NCBI GenBank assembly: GCA_965220235.1
Contig: OZ244815.1
Location: 1-64,000, forward strand
Direction of reading: 5' to 3'
DNA: 64,000 nt
Source of the DNA: Bin55 sp965220235
Lineage (GTDB): Bacteria > Pseudomonadota > Gammaproteobacteria > Pseudomonadales > Azotimanducaceae
In this document: piece after piece, positions 1-9,415 of the stretch
Layout of the letters: each line of letters begins with the position of its first letter
Position numbering within the stretch: the stretch's first letter is position 1
Position numbers and translations under genes: made by a program
Notes under the pieces: generated by a model
Told to the model about the DNA's origin: nothing
The model's input: the letters and a program-made list of their open reading frames with translations, nothing else
Database searches by the model: none

Positions 1-770
1 GTTTCACGCAATCGCGGGTCCAGATTCGGAGCTGGCGCGAATTCCATAACTTTTTGATGGCGCAACTGAACGGAACAATCGCGCTCGAATAGGTGAACGA
101 CCTCACACTTACTATCGGCAACAATTTGCACTTCAATATGACGCGGATCGCGTATTAGCTTCTCAACAAAAATGGAACCATCGCCGAACGCAGACTTCGC
201 TTCACCGCTGCATCTAGCAAATTCCTGGCGTAGTTCGGTCTCTGATTCAACGACTCGCATGCCTCTTCCCCCGCCACCTGCCGCGGCTTTCAGCATCACT
301 GGATAACCGACTTTCTTCGCAACCTCAGCGGCAGCATCCTCAATCTCGGTCGCTTGTTCACTACCTGGTACGACCGGGATGCCGAGATTCGATGCCAAGT
401 CGCGTGAAGCAACCTTGTCGCCGAAAATGCGCAACACATCCGCTGATGGACCGATGAATGTGATACCTTCCTCGTGGCTTCGCTCCGCCAAACTAGCATG
501 TTCCGCCAGAAAGCCATACCCTGGGTGCACACAGTCGCACGCCGTCTTCTTCGCGACACTAATGAGTTGCTCTATATCCAGATAGCCTGAGACCGGCGAT
601 CCTCCCGTCGGTGTTGTCAATTCGTGACTGTGAGTCGCAAATTGTGCGTGAAGTGACGTGTGGTCTGCGTGAGGGTATACCGCAACGCTCTCAACGCCCA
701 GACTTTGTGCGGCACGAGCGATACGGATGGCGATTTCGCCTCGGTTGGCGATCAGTACGCGTTTAAACAT
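1..770 (-). CDS. Biotin carboxylase domain, C-terminus cut by window edge
   Basis: N-terminal about 256 residues of a biotin carboxylase (BC), which carboxylates biotin using ATP and bicarbonate in acyl-CoA or related carboxylases. I translated it by hand from the ATG at 770: it opens MFKRVLIANRGEIAIR, the BC signature, then HPGYGFLAEH, and the ATP-grasp glycine loop KAAAGGGGRGMRVV. The frame stays open to base 1, so the gene continues out of the window. Whether BCCP and CT domains are fused behind it, as in the two carboxylases at 22797-29522, cannot be seen. It lies 38 nt downstream of the TRAP receptor gene on the same strand and is probably co-transcribed with it. Its DNA is not GC-rich like the BC halves of those two carboxylases, and its protein is clearly divergent from them. 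The acyl substrate is unknown. Confidence 0.9.
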   Translation of the reverse strand, partial: MFKRVLIANRGEIAIRIARAAQSLGVESVAVYPHADHTSLHAQFATHSHELTTPTGGSPVSGYLDIEQLISVAKKTACDCVHPGYGFLAEHASLAERSHEEGITFIGPSADVLRIFGDKVASRDLASNLGIPVVPGSEQATEIEDAAAEVAKKVGYPVMLKAAAGGGGRGMRVVESETELRQEFARCSGEAKSAFGDGSIFVEKLIRDPRHIEVQIVADSKCEVVHLFERDCSVQLRHQKVMEFAPAPNLDPRLRE

Positions 771-808
771 GATTTAGATGAGTGCAGTTTAGTTGAATGG
801 ACGATGGG

Positions 809-1924
809 TTACGACTCGTTGTTTTCTCGGCGGACCTCAAAATAGGCTTCTTCAGCGATCGCATGCCATTGACTCACGGTCTCTTGGAATTCCTTGTACG
901 AGGCAACAACCCGTGCGGAGAGTTCGTCCTCGGAGGCAAGTTCGTCAAACACTTCCTTGGCGTACCCTCGATACGCCGACAGCACGTCGACCGGAAGCCT
1001 GCGCAATTCGACGCCGTGTTCGGACATCATGGTGTTCAAACTCGCCATGTTTCGTGCGGTGAATTCATCGAGGGTGTCTTGATTTGAAGCTCGCGCGGCG
1101 ACTTCTACGATCTTTTGCAGGTCTGCTGGCAATGATTCGTACGCAGATTTGTTGACCATGAGCTCCAGCACAGCATTCGGTTCCTGCCAACCAGGATAGT
1201 AGTAGTACGTCGCGATGTCATGTAAGCCAAACGCTAAGTCGTTATATGGACCTACCCATTCCGTTGCATCAATGACACCCGTCTGTAGCGACGTGAATAG
1301 TTCGTTCCCTGGCAGTTGTACCGCCACACCCCCCGCTCGCTGAAATACGTCGCCGCCCAACCCGGGGATGCGCATCTTCAATCCCTGAATGTCAGACAGA
1401 CTATTGATTTCCTTATTGAACCATCCCGCCATCTGGACGCCAGAATTTCCAGCCGGAAACGGGATCAGATTGAACGGGGCATAGACCTCACGCCACAGTT
1501 CTAGACCGCCTCCATAGTGGAGCCAGCTGTTGGTTTCTTGAGCGGTCATACCATAGGGCACTGTACCGAAAACAGCGAGAATCGGCGCTTTTCCGCGCCA
1601 GTAATACGCAGCGCTGTGACCCATCTCTGCTGTACCACTTGAGACGGCGTCAAATACCTGAAACGCAGGCACATATTCACCAGCGCCGTACACCTTGATG
1701 GTCAATCGATTATTTGACATCTCAGCGATGTTTTGTGCTAGACGTTCTGCCGAGGTCGCAAGTCCGGGCAGGTTCTTCGGCCAGGACATGACGAGCTTCC
1801 ACTCAAACGTCTGAGTGCTGAGTTGCCCAGATGTCGTATCGTCGGAAGAAGGAGTCTGTTCGGTTTCTGCGCACGCTACGAGCAACGTCGACAGAACAAC
1901 GCAAACCATGAGTTTCCTGTGCAC
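809..1924 (-). CDS. TRAP transporter substrate-binding lipoprotein, DctP/TakP type
   Basis: Periplasmic solute receptor of a TRAP transporter, the family that binds C4-dicarboxylates, 2-oxo acids and related carboxylates. A short signal peptide ends in the lipobox LLVAC, so the protein is probably a lipoprotein. The mature start resembles TakP-like receptors (LVMSWPKNLPGL), with the usual receptor core following. I prefer the GTG start at 1924, giving the compact n-region MHRKLMVCVV, because AGAAGAGG lies 7 nt upstream of it. An in-frame ATG at 1960 and a TTG at 1966 are alternatives. No DctQ or DctM membrane subunit is visible, so the receptor either works with a transporter outside the window or is an orphan. 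It sits between an AcoX-like gene and a biotin carboxylase gene on the same strand. Confidence 0.85.
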   Translation of the reverse strand: MHRKLMVCVVLSTLLVACAETEQTPSSDDTTSGQLSTQTFEWKLVMSWPKNLPGLATSAERLAQNIAEMSNNRLTIKVYGAGEYVPAFQVFDAVSSGTAEMGHSAAYYWRGKAPILAVFGTVPYGMTAQETNSWLHYGGGLELWREVYAPFNLIPFPAGNSGVQMAGWFNKEINSLSDIQGLKMRIPGLGGDVFQRAGGVAVQLPGNELFTSLQTGVIDATEWVGPYNDLAFGLHDIATYYYYPGWQEPNAVLELMVNKSAYESLPADLQKIVEVAARASNQDTLDEFTARNMASLNTMMSEHGVELRRLPVDVLSAYRGYAKEVFDELASEDELSARVVASYKEFQETVSQWHAIAEEAYFEVRRENNES

Positions 1925-2006
1925 GCGGTCGCCTCTTCTGGACTCGAGAAAGCGACTCATTATCAACGCGGATTTAGGGCGAATCGAGTAACTCGCTATC
2001 GATTAC

Positions 2007-3002
2007 CTACGTCTCGTGAGAGCAAATCCCTTGTTCCGCGGCGAATCGCATCGATGCCGGGACGTTGTAAACGTAGGGACCATCGCGATTAATTTCGACA
2101 CTAACCCGCTCCCCAGCTTCAATTCGATGAAGTCTGTCCCCGTCAATGGCGATCAGACCAGATGAATCAAATTCGCAGGTATGACCGAGCGGCAACCTAT
2201 TAGTCTCGGCAATGTGCACGTCTCGAAAGTACCCCGGAGAAAGGGGAACTCGTCGAATATGTCCTTCCCCGAACTTAACGTACAGACCCCAATCGTCATC
2301 TGCAAGAACCGGATCCATTAAACCACCAATAGGTGACATGCCGATTGCGTCTGGTTCCGCGCGTGTTAACACCATTTCACGTAATTTCGCCGGGTCGAAG
2401 GGGCGATAGTTACCAATGAAATCGTCCTCAATGCGAACGACATCAATAAGTCCAATATCGCGGACACGCTCATCGATCGAGAGCGTCGTGACCTTTACTC
2501 GGTGACAGAACCGTGCTTGGGGTAGAAGCCCCTTCGTCCCTAACGCAGCTACCTCGCCAGCAATGGTGGCTTCGACGGTAAGCGGAAAGACATTGTTTGT
2601 ACCGGTAGACAATGGAACGAGGTAGATATTCGGTGCGGTCTTCACGATGATCCTGTGTGTTCCATCCCCACCTAACGCCACCACATGATCTACCCCATGT
2701 GAACAGAAAGCAGAAATAGCTCGCTCGGTGTCTCTCATGTCATGGGTCAGTTCGATGTCCAACAACGTCACATTGGCTCTTAGGTTCATCCACTCCAGCG
2801 CGCGTTCCGCAATCCGAAACGGTTCACGTACGATCAAGATCTCGTCGATACCCATCGCGTCCGCCCCCGCAGCGATACGAGCGACACAGTCCATCTTCGC
2901 TTCGTGTGTCACCATGGAAGCGCGAGCCGTTAAACGTCGTACATCCCGACCCGCCATCGGATTAACACAAATGGCGATTTGGGTCTTTCCTTGATTTCTC
3001 AA
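2007..3002 (-). CDS. ATP-NAD kinase/AcoX-like protein
   Basis: Member of the ATP-NAD kinase fold family, AcoX branch. The hallmark GGDGTHR is present (ALGGDGTHRIIV), followed by PLSTGTNNVFP, which matches the GTxND-type nucleotide-binding region. AcoX proteins were first seen near acetoin catabolism genes and their biochemical role is poorly defined, so a true NAD kinase activity is uncertain. The family normally starts just before the first strand, here QIAICVNPMAGRD. I therefore choose the TTG at 3002; the longer frame to 3092 adds about 30 unlikely residues. The start is only moderately sure because the upstream GAAGAAG is a weak ribosome site. It precedes the TRAP receptor gene on the same strand and may be in one operon with it. 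Confidence 0.75.
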   Translation of the reverse strand: MRNQGKTQIAICVNPMAGRDVRRLTARASMVTHEAKMDCVARIAAGADAMGIDEILIVREPFRIAERALEWMNLRANVTLLDIELTHDMRDTERAISAFCSHGVDHVVALGGDGTHRIIVKTAPNIYLVPLSTGTNNVFPLTVEATIAGEVAALGTKGLLPQARFCHRVKVTTLSIDERVRDIGLIDVVRIEDDFIGNYRPFDPAKLREMVLTRAEPDAIGMSPIGGLMDPVLADDDWGLYVKFGEGHIRRVPLSPGYFRDVHIAETNRLPLGHTCEFDSSGLIAIDGDRLHRIEAGERVSVEINRDGPYVYNVPASMRFAAEQGICSHET

Positions 3003-3124
3003 CGATCTTCTTCGCTCACTCGACGAACCGGTGGCACATAAACCTCTCAATTCGCCTGACCCACGATGTCTCACTAACCAAAACAGGACCACATTTCGGT
3101 TCGAGGAAGAAAGTGACTAGATAC

Positions 3125-5158
3125 TCAGAGACCTCGTACGTATTGTCTGAAGCGTCGCCGATTGAGCACTCGCCGATGCTGGGTATAGTGAAGAAATTCA
3201 GTTGGAATTTCCCTAATGAAGCGCGACACTCTCGAAGTATCCACACGATCACTGAATCCTCGATCCCGCTTTGCGTAGGTGAGATGAAGCTCGTCCATGG
3301 CACGCGTAAAGCCAACATACGCGAGTCGCCGTTCCTCGTAAAGACGGATTGGGTCGTCGAGGTTTAGGTGGTGCGGAAAGCGTCCTTCCATCATGCCAAC
3401 GATGAAAACCAGCGGGAACTCAAGACCTTTCGCCGCATGCAACGTCATTAGGCTCACGGCCGGTCCTAAATCCTCTTCAACATCGCCAGCATCGAGGCTT
3501 ACCGTATCAAGAAACGACTGTAGGACCGTCTTCTCATCTTCACCCAACTCCTCTCGTAGAAACTTCGCCTCGAAGACTCCGCAGCTTCGAATGAACTCCT
3601 GAAGGTTCTCTCGCCGAGTCTCTCGAAGTTGCTCGTTCCGTTCCGACTCCATGTGATAGTCCATCAAACCAGACTCATAGACACAAACGTCGGCGATCTC
3701 GGACAAGTGTTTTCCCTCACACAGCAGAGTCACTCTATCAATTTCATCAAGGAACTCCTTTAACCGAATCGCCATTCTGTCTGGGAACACGCGTTGTTTG
3801 ATTCCTTCGAGCGATGCGTTCCACAAACTCAGATCTTGCCTTATAGCAAATTCCCGGATTCGCTCTTGTGACGCGCTGCCTATACCTCGGGGTCGGATGT
3901 TCATTACCCGATCAAACGCAACATCCGCTTCTCGATTGTTGGCCAGTTGCATGTAACCCAGTGCATCTCGTATTTCCGCGCGATCGTAGAAGCGAGCGCC
4001 ACCGCGAATCGTGTATGGAATCGCCTCTCCTTGTAGAGCAGTCTCTATCGATAACGATTGGAAGTGACTCCGGTATAAGACCGCGACGTTTTCGTACGTG
4101 CGTGAACTATCGTCGCGCACCCAATCCTGCAAACGATCAACGACGTAATTCGCCTCGTCCTCGCCGAATTCGCAGGGGAATACGTGAATAGGTTCGCCAT
4201 CTGCTGCGTCTGTCCAAAGCGTCTTGCCTAAGCGGTCATCGTTGTTTTCGATGACCTTATTAGCTGCGTTTAGGATGTTTGCCGTGGAGCGGTAGTTCTG
4301 CTCCAAGCGCACAACGTTCGTGTCAGTGAAGTCCTCCGAGAAGTTACGAATGTTCTGAACGACCGCACCTCGCCAACCATAAATTGATTGATCGTCGTCA
4401 CCAACGGCCATTACGTGCGAATTCTCACCCGCTAGCAATCGAATCCAGTGATATTGAATGACGTTCGTATCCTGAAATTCGTCTACTAATAACGCACTGA
4501 AACGATCGTGGTAATCACGGAGCAAATCATCATGGGCCAGTAACATCTCATGGCACCGCAATAAGATCTCACCGAAGTCAACCAATCCGTTCCTTTGACA
4601 GAATTCGTCGTAGATCCGGTAGAAATCAATCCGTCGTCGCATGTCGGGGCTTCTACCAAGCTGAATGTGCTGAGGTCGCTTCCCTTCATCTTTAACACGA
4701 TTGATCCAATTCGCCAGTTCTACTGGCGAGTTCTGCTTGGAATCCATGTGATTTGCTTTCATCAGCTCACGAATGACCCTTCGTTGATCATCCGACGGGA
4801 GAATCTGAAAGTCCTGAGGCAATCGAGCTAAATCGTGATCTCGACGCAACATGCGATTCGCGAGCCCGTGAAACGTCCCAATCCAGAGATGCCGGGTTTC
4901 GATCCCCAGTAGTTCCGCAACCCGTCCAGCCATCACACGCGCAGCTTTGTTCGTAAAAGTGACAGCCATCAACTCATACGGACTGTAGTCGTAGTGTTTA
5001 ATCAGGTAAGCCAAGCGATGAACAAGCACACGCGTCTTACCCGAACCTGCGCCCGCAATGACGAGCTGATTACCTGGTTCGGCGGTGACCGCAGCCAGTT
5101 GACGTTCGTTTAGTCCTTTCGTAAGCGATGAATCGTCGTGAGTTTCAGTTATTGACAT
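3125..5158 (-). CDS. uvrD: ATP-dependent DNA helicase, UvrD/Rep family
   Basis: Superfamily 1A 3'-5' DNA helicase of 677 residues, acting in nucleotide-excision and mismatch repair or replication restart. All helicase motifs are readable in order: LNERQLAAV (Q motif), AGAGSGKTRVL (Walker A), AVTFTNKAA (Ia), VDEFQDTN (Walker B), GDDDQSIYGWRGA (III), LEQNYRST (IV), TLHAAKGLEF (V) and AYVGFTRA (VI). The end (SRFIREIPTEFL) resembles UvrD, but the C-terminal tail is short for UvrD of about 720 residues, so Rep or PcrA cannot be excluded. The ATG at 5158 gives a natural N-terminus. About 120 nt separate it from glmS upstream, with an inverted repeat between them. Confidence 0.93.
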   Translation of the reverse strand: MSITETHDDSSLTKGLNERQLAAVTAEPGNQLVIAGAGSGKTRVLVHRLAYLIKHYDYSPYELMAVTFTNKAARVMAGRVAELLGIETRHLWIGTFHGLANRMLRRDHDLARLPQDFQILPSDDQRRVIRELMKANHMDSKQNSPVELANWINRVKDEGKRPQHIQLGRSPDMRRRIDFYRIYDEFCQRNGLVDFGEILLRCHEMLLAHDDLLRDYHDRFSALLVDEFQDTNVIQYHWIRLLAGENSHVMAVGDDDQSIYGWRGAVVQNIRNFSEDFTDTNVVRLEQNYRSTANILNAANKVIENNDDRLGKTLWTDAADGEPIHVFPCEFGEDEANYVVDRLQDWVRDDSSRTYENVAVLYRSHFQSLSIETALQGEAIPYTIRGGARFYDRAEIRDALGYMQLANNREADVAFDRVMNIRPRGIGSASQERIREFAIRQDLSLWNASLEGIKQRVFPDRMAIRLKEFLDEIDRVTLLCEGKHLSEIADVCVYESGLMDYHMESERNEQLRETRRENLQEFIRSCGVFEAKFLREELGEDEKTVLQSFLDTVSLDAGDVEEDLGPAVSLMTLHAAKGLEFPLVFIVGMMEGRFPHHLNLDDPIRLYEERRLAYVGFTRAMDELHLTYAKRDRGFSDRVDTSRVSRFIREIPTEFLHYTQHRRVLNRRRFRQYVRGL

Positions 5159-5232
5159 GCCGCAGGTCTAACCTAGTCGACCTTTATTAAGTACAAAATA
5201 AGTCGCTTCCTTTCAACCAATCGCTTTCACAT

Positions 5233-5253
5233 GTTAGTTCGCGCGGAACTAAC
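5233..5253. terminator. Inverted repeat between glmS and the helicase gene
   Basis: Perfect 8-bp inverted repeat (GTTAGTTC / GAACTAAC) with a 5-nt loop, located just after the glmS stop on its transcribed strand. There is no U-tract on either strand, so it is not a clear intrinsic terminator. It may stabilise the glmS 3' end or serve as a protein-binding site. Confidence 0.4.
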
Positions 5254-5277
5254 TATAAAGCACTCAGGCACAAACAG

Positions 5278-7113
5278 CTATTCAACCGTAACTGATTTCG
5301 CGAGATTGCGTGGTTGATCCACGTCCGTGCCTTTCTGAACCGCGACGTGATACGCAAGCAACTGCAACGGAACGACGTAGACGATAGGTGCCAGTAGCGG
5401 ATCAACCTTGGGCACTTCAATCACTTTCATGTTGTCGCTCGTTCGAAATCCTGCTTCTGCATCGGCGAACACATACAGCATCCCGCCACGTGCTTTGACT
5501 TCCTCCACGTTCGACTGCACTTTCTCTAGCAGTTCGTTGCTCGGCGCGACCGCAACGACAGGCATATCTTCATCAACCAATGCCAACGGTCCGTGTTTTA
5601 ACTCGCCGGTTGGATAGCCTTCAGCATGAATATACGAGATCTCTTTCAGTTTAAGAGCACCCTCGCACGCAATGGGGTATTGGGAACCTCGGCCTAGAAA
5701 AAGTGCATGGTGCTTGTGCATGAACTCTTCTGATAACTGCCGTAACTGGTGATCCAATCCCAACGTCCGATAAATCACGCGATCCAACGCGTGGAGTTCG
5801 CGGACTATTTCAGCCTCCCTCTCTTCAGGGATCCCATTACGCCGACCAAGTAAGACCGCAAGCAACAGTAAGTCCGTCAACAGTGCAGTAAATGCCTTGG
5901 TCGATGCAACGCTCACTTCAGCACCGGCATTCATCATGATGGGTAAATCACTCTCACGCGTGAGCGTGCTGTTGAGCACATTGGAGATGACGACAGTGTG
6001 CCTGAATCCGCGCACTTTCGCCTCCCGCAATGCCGCGATCGTGTCCGCCGTTTCACCCGACTGTGATAGCGACACAAACAAGCTGTTTGGTGGCACCACC
6101 AAGTTTCGATAGCGAAACTCGGACGCGATTTCTGCATTACATGGAATCTGCGCGATGTCCTCAATCCAATACTTCGCGACACACGCAGCGTAGTAGCTCG
6201 TACCGCATCCGACGATCGTGACAGATTCTGTCTCATCGAGCATCGATCTCGCTCGAATGCCGAAGGCGTCTTCAAGAATGCGATCGCTCCCGATCCTGCC
6301 TTCAAGCGTGTTGCGTATGACCCGAGGTTGTTCATGGATTTCTTTCTCCATGAAGTGCCTGTAAGTCCCTTTCTCCATCTCATCGGCGTGCACACGAACG
6401 GTTTCTGGTTCGCGTTCCACAGGCTCGTCGTTCGCGTCAAGAATCGTCAACGAATCCGATGAAATCCGCACGATATCGCCTTCTTGCAAGAAGATAAATC
6501 GATCCGTCACGGGGCGCAGTGCAACGACGTCAGATGCTACGAAGTGCTCACCAAGTCCGAGTCCGGCGACCAAAGGGCATCCGCCTCGAACCGCCACGAT
6601 TTCGTCGGGTGCATCGTTAGCAATAGCTGCGATGGCGTATGCACCCTTCAGTCGTTTCCGAGTGGAAACCATAGCCGCCGTTAGTTCGCCCGATTCCTGG
6701 TAGTGGTAGTGCAGGAGATGGGCGATGGTTTCAGAATCCGTGTCGGACTCGAACTCGTAACCTTGAGCAACGAGCTCTTCGCGTAACGATTCGTAGTTTT
6801 CAACGATGCCGTTATGTACCACACAAATTGAATCGTTGGACATGTGTGGATGAGCATTCGCCTCACTCGGTTCGCCATGAGTTGCCCATCGTGTGTGGGC
6901 GATACCTGTGCGACCAGATACAGGTTCTGCCGTTAGAGCGTCCTGGAGATCGTTGACCTTTCCTACTCGACGTACACGGTCAATGACACATTGATCCGTA
7001 ACTTGAACAGCGATACCCGCAGAGTCATATCCTCGGTACTCAAGTCGCCTCAAGCCCTCCATCAAGATGGCTAAGACTTCGCGCTGAGTGGTAGCGCCGA
7101 CAATGCCACACAT
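5278..7113 (-). CDS. glmS: Glutamine-fructose-6-phosphate aminotransferase (isomerising)
   Basis: Makes glucosamine-6-phosphate from fructose-6-phosphate and glutamine, the entry step to peptidoglycan and LPS amino sugars. It is 611 residues, the usual GlmS length. It begins MCGIVGATTQ with the catalytic Cys2 of the class II glutaminase domain; two SIS sugar-isomerase domains follow (TIVGCGTSYYAA, SLSQSGETADT, STKAFTALL). The C-terminus PRNLAKSVTVE is the conserved end of the family. It starts 6 nt after the glmU stop, so the two are one transcription unit. In Gammaproteobacteria glmU-glmS commonly follows the atp operon directly; here they are about 44 kb apart. Confidence 0.98.
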   Translation of the reverse strand: MCGIVGATTQREVLAILMEGLRRLEYRGYDSAGIAVQVTDQCVIDRVRRVGKVNDLQDALTAEPVSGRTGIAHTRWATHGEPSEANAHPHMSNDSICVVHNGIVENYESLREELVAQGYEFESDTDSETIAHLLHYHYQESGELTAAMVSTRKRLKGAYAIAAIANDAPDEIVAVRGGCPLVAGLGLGEHFVASDVVALRPVTDRFIFLQEGDIVRISSDSLTILDANDEPVEREPETVRVHADEMEKGTYRHFMEKEIHEQPRVIRNTLEGRIGSDRILEDAFGIRARSMLDETESVTIVGCGTSYYAACVAKYWIEDIAQIPCNAEIASEFRYRNLVVPPNSLFVSLSQSGETADTIAALREAKVRGFRHTVVISNVLNSTLTRESDLPIMMNAGAEVSVASTKAFTALLTDLLLLAVLLGRRNGIPEEREAEIVRELHALDRVIYRTLGLDHQLRQLSEEFMHKHHALFLGRGSQYPIACEGALKLKEISYIHAEGYPTGELKHGPLALVDEDMPVVAVAPSNELLEKVQSNVEEVKARGGMLYVFADAEAGFRTSDNMKVIEVPKVDPLLAPIVYVVPLQLLAYHVAVQKGTDVDQPRNLAKSVTVE

Positions 7114-7119
7114 CGTCGC

Positions 7120-8481
7120 TTAACGCCTTCGAAATCGGGTTCCCCCGCCTTTGACGTTACGTTGATCTGCGCGTTCAATCACCAAGGCGTCCGCGCTCAC
7201 GTTTCGGGTAATCGACGAGCCAGCAGCGACTGCGGCACCAGATTCGATCGTAATAGGTGCGATGAGTGAACTATTGGACCCAATAAATACGTTGTCACCA
7301 ATGATGGTCCGGTGCTTGTTTTTGCCATCGTAATTGCATGTGATCGCACCGGCACCAATGTTTGTATCGGCACCGATCTCCGCATCACCAAGATAGGCTA
7401 AATGCGCGGCCTTAACCCCATTTGCTAACTGCGAGTTCTTAATTTCCACAAAATTCCCGATGCCTACGTTGTCGTCCAGGGTAGTTCCAGGTCGGATACG
7501 CGCAAACGGCCCGATCGAACAATCTCGACCGATCGTTGCATCTTCAATGACCGTGTTCTCTTTAACTATCGTGTTAGACGCAATTCGTACATTCCGCAAT
7601 ATGCAGTTGGAACCAATCTGGACGTTGTCACCCAGCACAATCTCGCCTTCCAACAGCACGTTGATGTCCATCGCACAATCTAATCCCGTTGTTACGGAAC
7701 CCCGGCAATCGAATCGCATCGGATCTGCGATGGTCACACCTTTTTTCATTAGTGCTTCGGCTTGCCACTGCTGGTATATGCGTTCAACTTGAGCTAACTG
7801 CACGCGATCATTGACCCCAAGTATCTCCTGAAAGTCATTCACTCGAACGGCTTTAACTGACAAGTCATCAGACACCGCTTCTGCTATCAAGTCCGTGAGA
7901 TAAATCTCGCCTTGTGCGTTGTTATCACTGAGTTGGGGCAAATACTTGCTAAGCAGCTTCGCAGACGCGCTCAAAATCCCGCTGTTTATCTCATCGATAC
8001 CGCACTGCTCGAGAGAAATGTCTGCTTGTTCAACAATCGCTTCAACTCGCCCCGATGAGTCCCGGATGATTCGACCTAGCCCGACAGGATCAGGTACGAC
8101 CGCAGTAATCAATCCAATCCCGTCCTGACCCTCCGCCACACAACGTTTAAGGGTGGAAGGTTTAACCATCGGACAGTCGCCGTATACGACAAGTGCCTGA
8201 GCTTCTTTCTCTAATGAAGGTATCGCCTGGAGCACGGCATGACCAGTTCCCAACTGCTCTTCTTGTAAAACCCAATTGACGTCAAATGAATCGAAAATCG
8301 ATTGGACGTCATTACTGTTTTCCCCTACGACGACGTGTGTTCGAGTTGGCGACAAGGCGGAAACCGTCTCCAAAACTCGCGTCAGCATCGGCTTCCCACC
8401 GACAGTGTGTAGGACCTTAGGTGTTCGCGACTTCATACGGGTACCTTGACCCGCGGCGAGCACGATGACTTCTAATTGCAT
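7120..8481 (-). CDS. glmU: Bifunctional UDP-GlcNAc pyrophosphorylase / glucosamine-1-P acetyltransferase
   Basis: Catalyses the last two steps to UDP-GlcNAc. The 453 residues hold an N-terminal pyrophosphorylase with the nucleotide loop LAAGQGTRMKSRTPKVLH, then VYGDCPMV, and a C-terminal left-handed beta-helix acetyltransferase. The helix is seen as hexapeptide repeats (IGRDCSIGPFARIRPGT, EIGADTNIGAGAITCNYDG). The length is close to E. coli GlmU (456). Co-transcribed with glmS directly downstream. The 70 nt upstream hold no gene and separate it from a GST gene on the same strand. Confidence 0.98.
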   Translation of the reverse strand: MQLEVIVLAAGQGTRMKSRTPKVLHTVGGKPMLTRVLETVSALSPTRTHVVVGENSNDVQSIFDSFDVNWVLQEEQLGTGHAVLQAIPSLEKEAQALVVYGDCPMVKPSTLKRCVAEGQDGIGLITAVVPDPVGLGRIIRDSSGRVEAIVEQADISLEQCGIDEINSGILSASAKLLSKYLPQLSDNNAQGEIYLTDLIAEAVSDDLSVKAVRVNDFQEILGVNDRVQLAQVERIYQQWQAEALMKKGVTIADPMRFDCRGSVTTGLDCAMDINVLLEGEIVLGDNVQIGSNCILRNVRIASNTIVKENTVIEDATIGRDCSIGPFARIRPGTTLDDNVGIGNFVEIKNSQLANGVKAAHLAYLGDAEIGADTNIGAGAITCNYDGKNKHRTIIGDNVFIGSNSSLIAPITIESGAAVAAGSSITRNVSADALVIERADQRNVKGGGTRFRRR

Positions 8482-8551
8482 AAGTTCAGTAGTTTAGTCC
8501 TACGTTTTTCCGTCGACTGTTTCAACGTGTTTCTAGTCGATTTAGACAAAG

Positions 8552-9187
8552 TTAATTTGGAATCGGTACACCGCTCGTCTCAGCCGGTATCTCGTAGCCT
8601 CGCTGAACTTGAGGTCGTTCCGCAATATTGATATACCAGCGCTTCAACGACGGAAAGTTCTCCCACGAGATTTCATGCCATTCCCATCGCGAAATCCACG
8701 GCCACGTCGCCATGTCCGCGATCGAGTATTCACCCGCTAGGAATTCACTCTCTTCTAATCGTTTATCTAGTACGCCATACAACCTATGACCTTCACTTCG
8801 ATAACGCTCTTCTGCATAGGGTGCAACACCTTGATTGAAACGAAGAAAGTGATGTACCTGACCGAGCATCGGTCCGACACCGCCCATCTGTAGCATGAGC
8901 CACTCGAGCGTAATGTAAGGGTCGTCGCCTAAAAACGCCCCTGTCTTGTGAGCTAGGTACCACAAAATGGCTCCAGACTCCATCATCGAGCGTCCGGTTT
9001 CATGATCGACAATCGCAGGGATCTTGTTATTAGGGCTAATTTTCAGAAAGTCGGATGAGAATTGCTCGTCTTTACCAATATTGATTGGAATTACGTTGTA
9101 ATCCAACGCCATTTCTTCGAGCGCAATCGAGGCTTTTCGTCCGTTTGGGGTTCCCCACGTGTAAAGATCTATCATGCTATACGCCAA
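8552..9187 (-). CDS. Glutathione S-transferase family protein (YfcG/Ure2-like)
   Basis: 211-residue protein of the two-domain GST fold. The N-terminal thioredoxin-like domain has the TPNGRK start of the Ure2/YfcG (Nu-class) branch and the cis-Pro region NNKIPAIVD, followed by ESGAILWYLA. The helical C-domain carries AGEYSIADMATWPW, the family N-capping box. Such enzymes use glutathione to reduce disulfides or peroxides; the substrate here is unknown. It lies upstream of glmU with a 70-nt gap and is flanked on its other side by an AT-rich 228-nt spacer in which I see no gene. Confidence 0.9.
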   Translation of the reverse strand: MAYSMIDLYTWGTPNGRKASIALEEMALDYNVIPINIGKDEQFSSDFLKISPNNKIPAIVDHETGRSMMESGAILWYLAHKTGAFLGDDPYITLEWLMLQMGGVGPMLGQVHHFLRFNQGVAPYAEERYRSEGHRLYGVLDKRLEESEFLAGEYSIADMATWPWISRWEWHEISWENFPSLKRWYINIAERPQVQRGYEIPAETSGVPIPN

Positions 9188-9415
9188 GCTAGAGTACTAA
9201 ACTGTAATTTTATCCCTAAGCCGAAATACGATTAGACGCTGTTATTTTCGCCATATTCATGCTAACTTTTCATATTTAATTACTATATTTCATAGCAACG
9301 GTATTTCTAACTCAATTTAAAATATGTAAGCGTGCTTATCGTAATATATAAAGTCCTCGTCGAGTTTTCGCTAAACGTGGTTGGGTTTTATTTTATAACT
9401 GATTTTTATCCGCTG

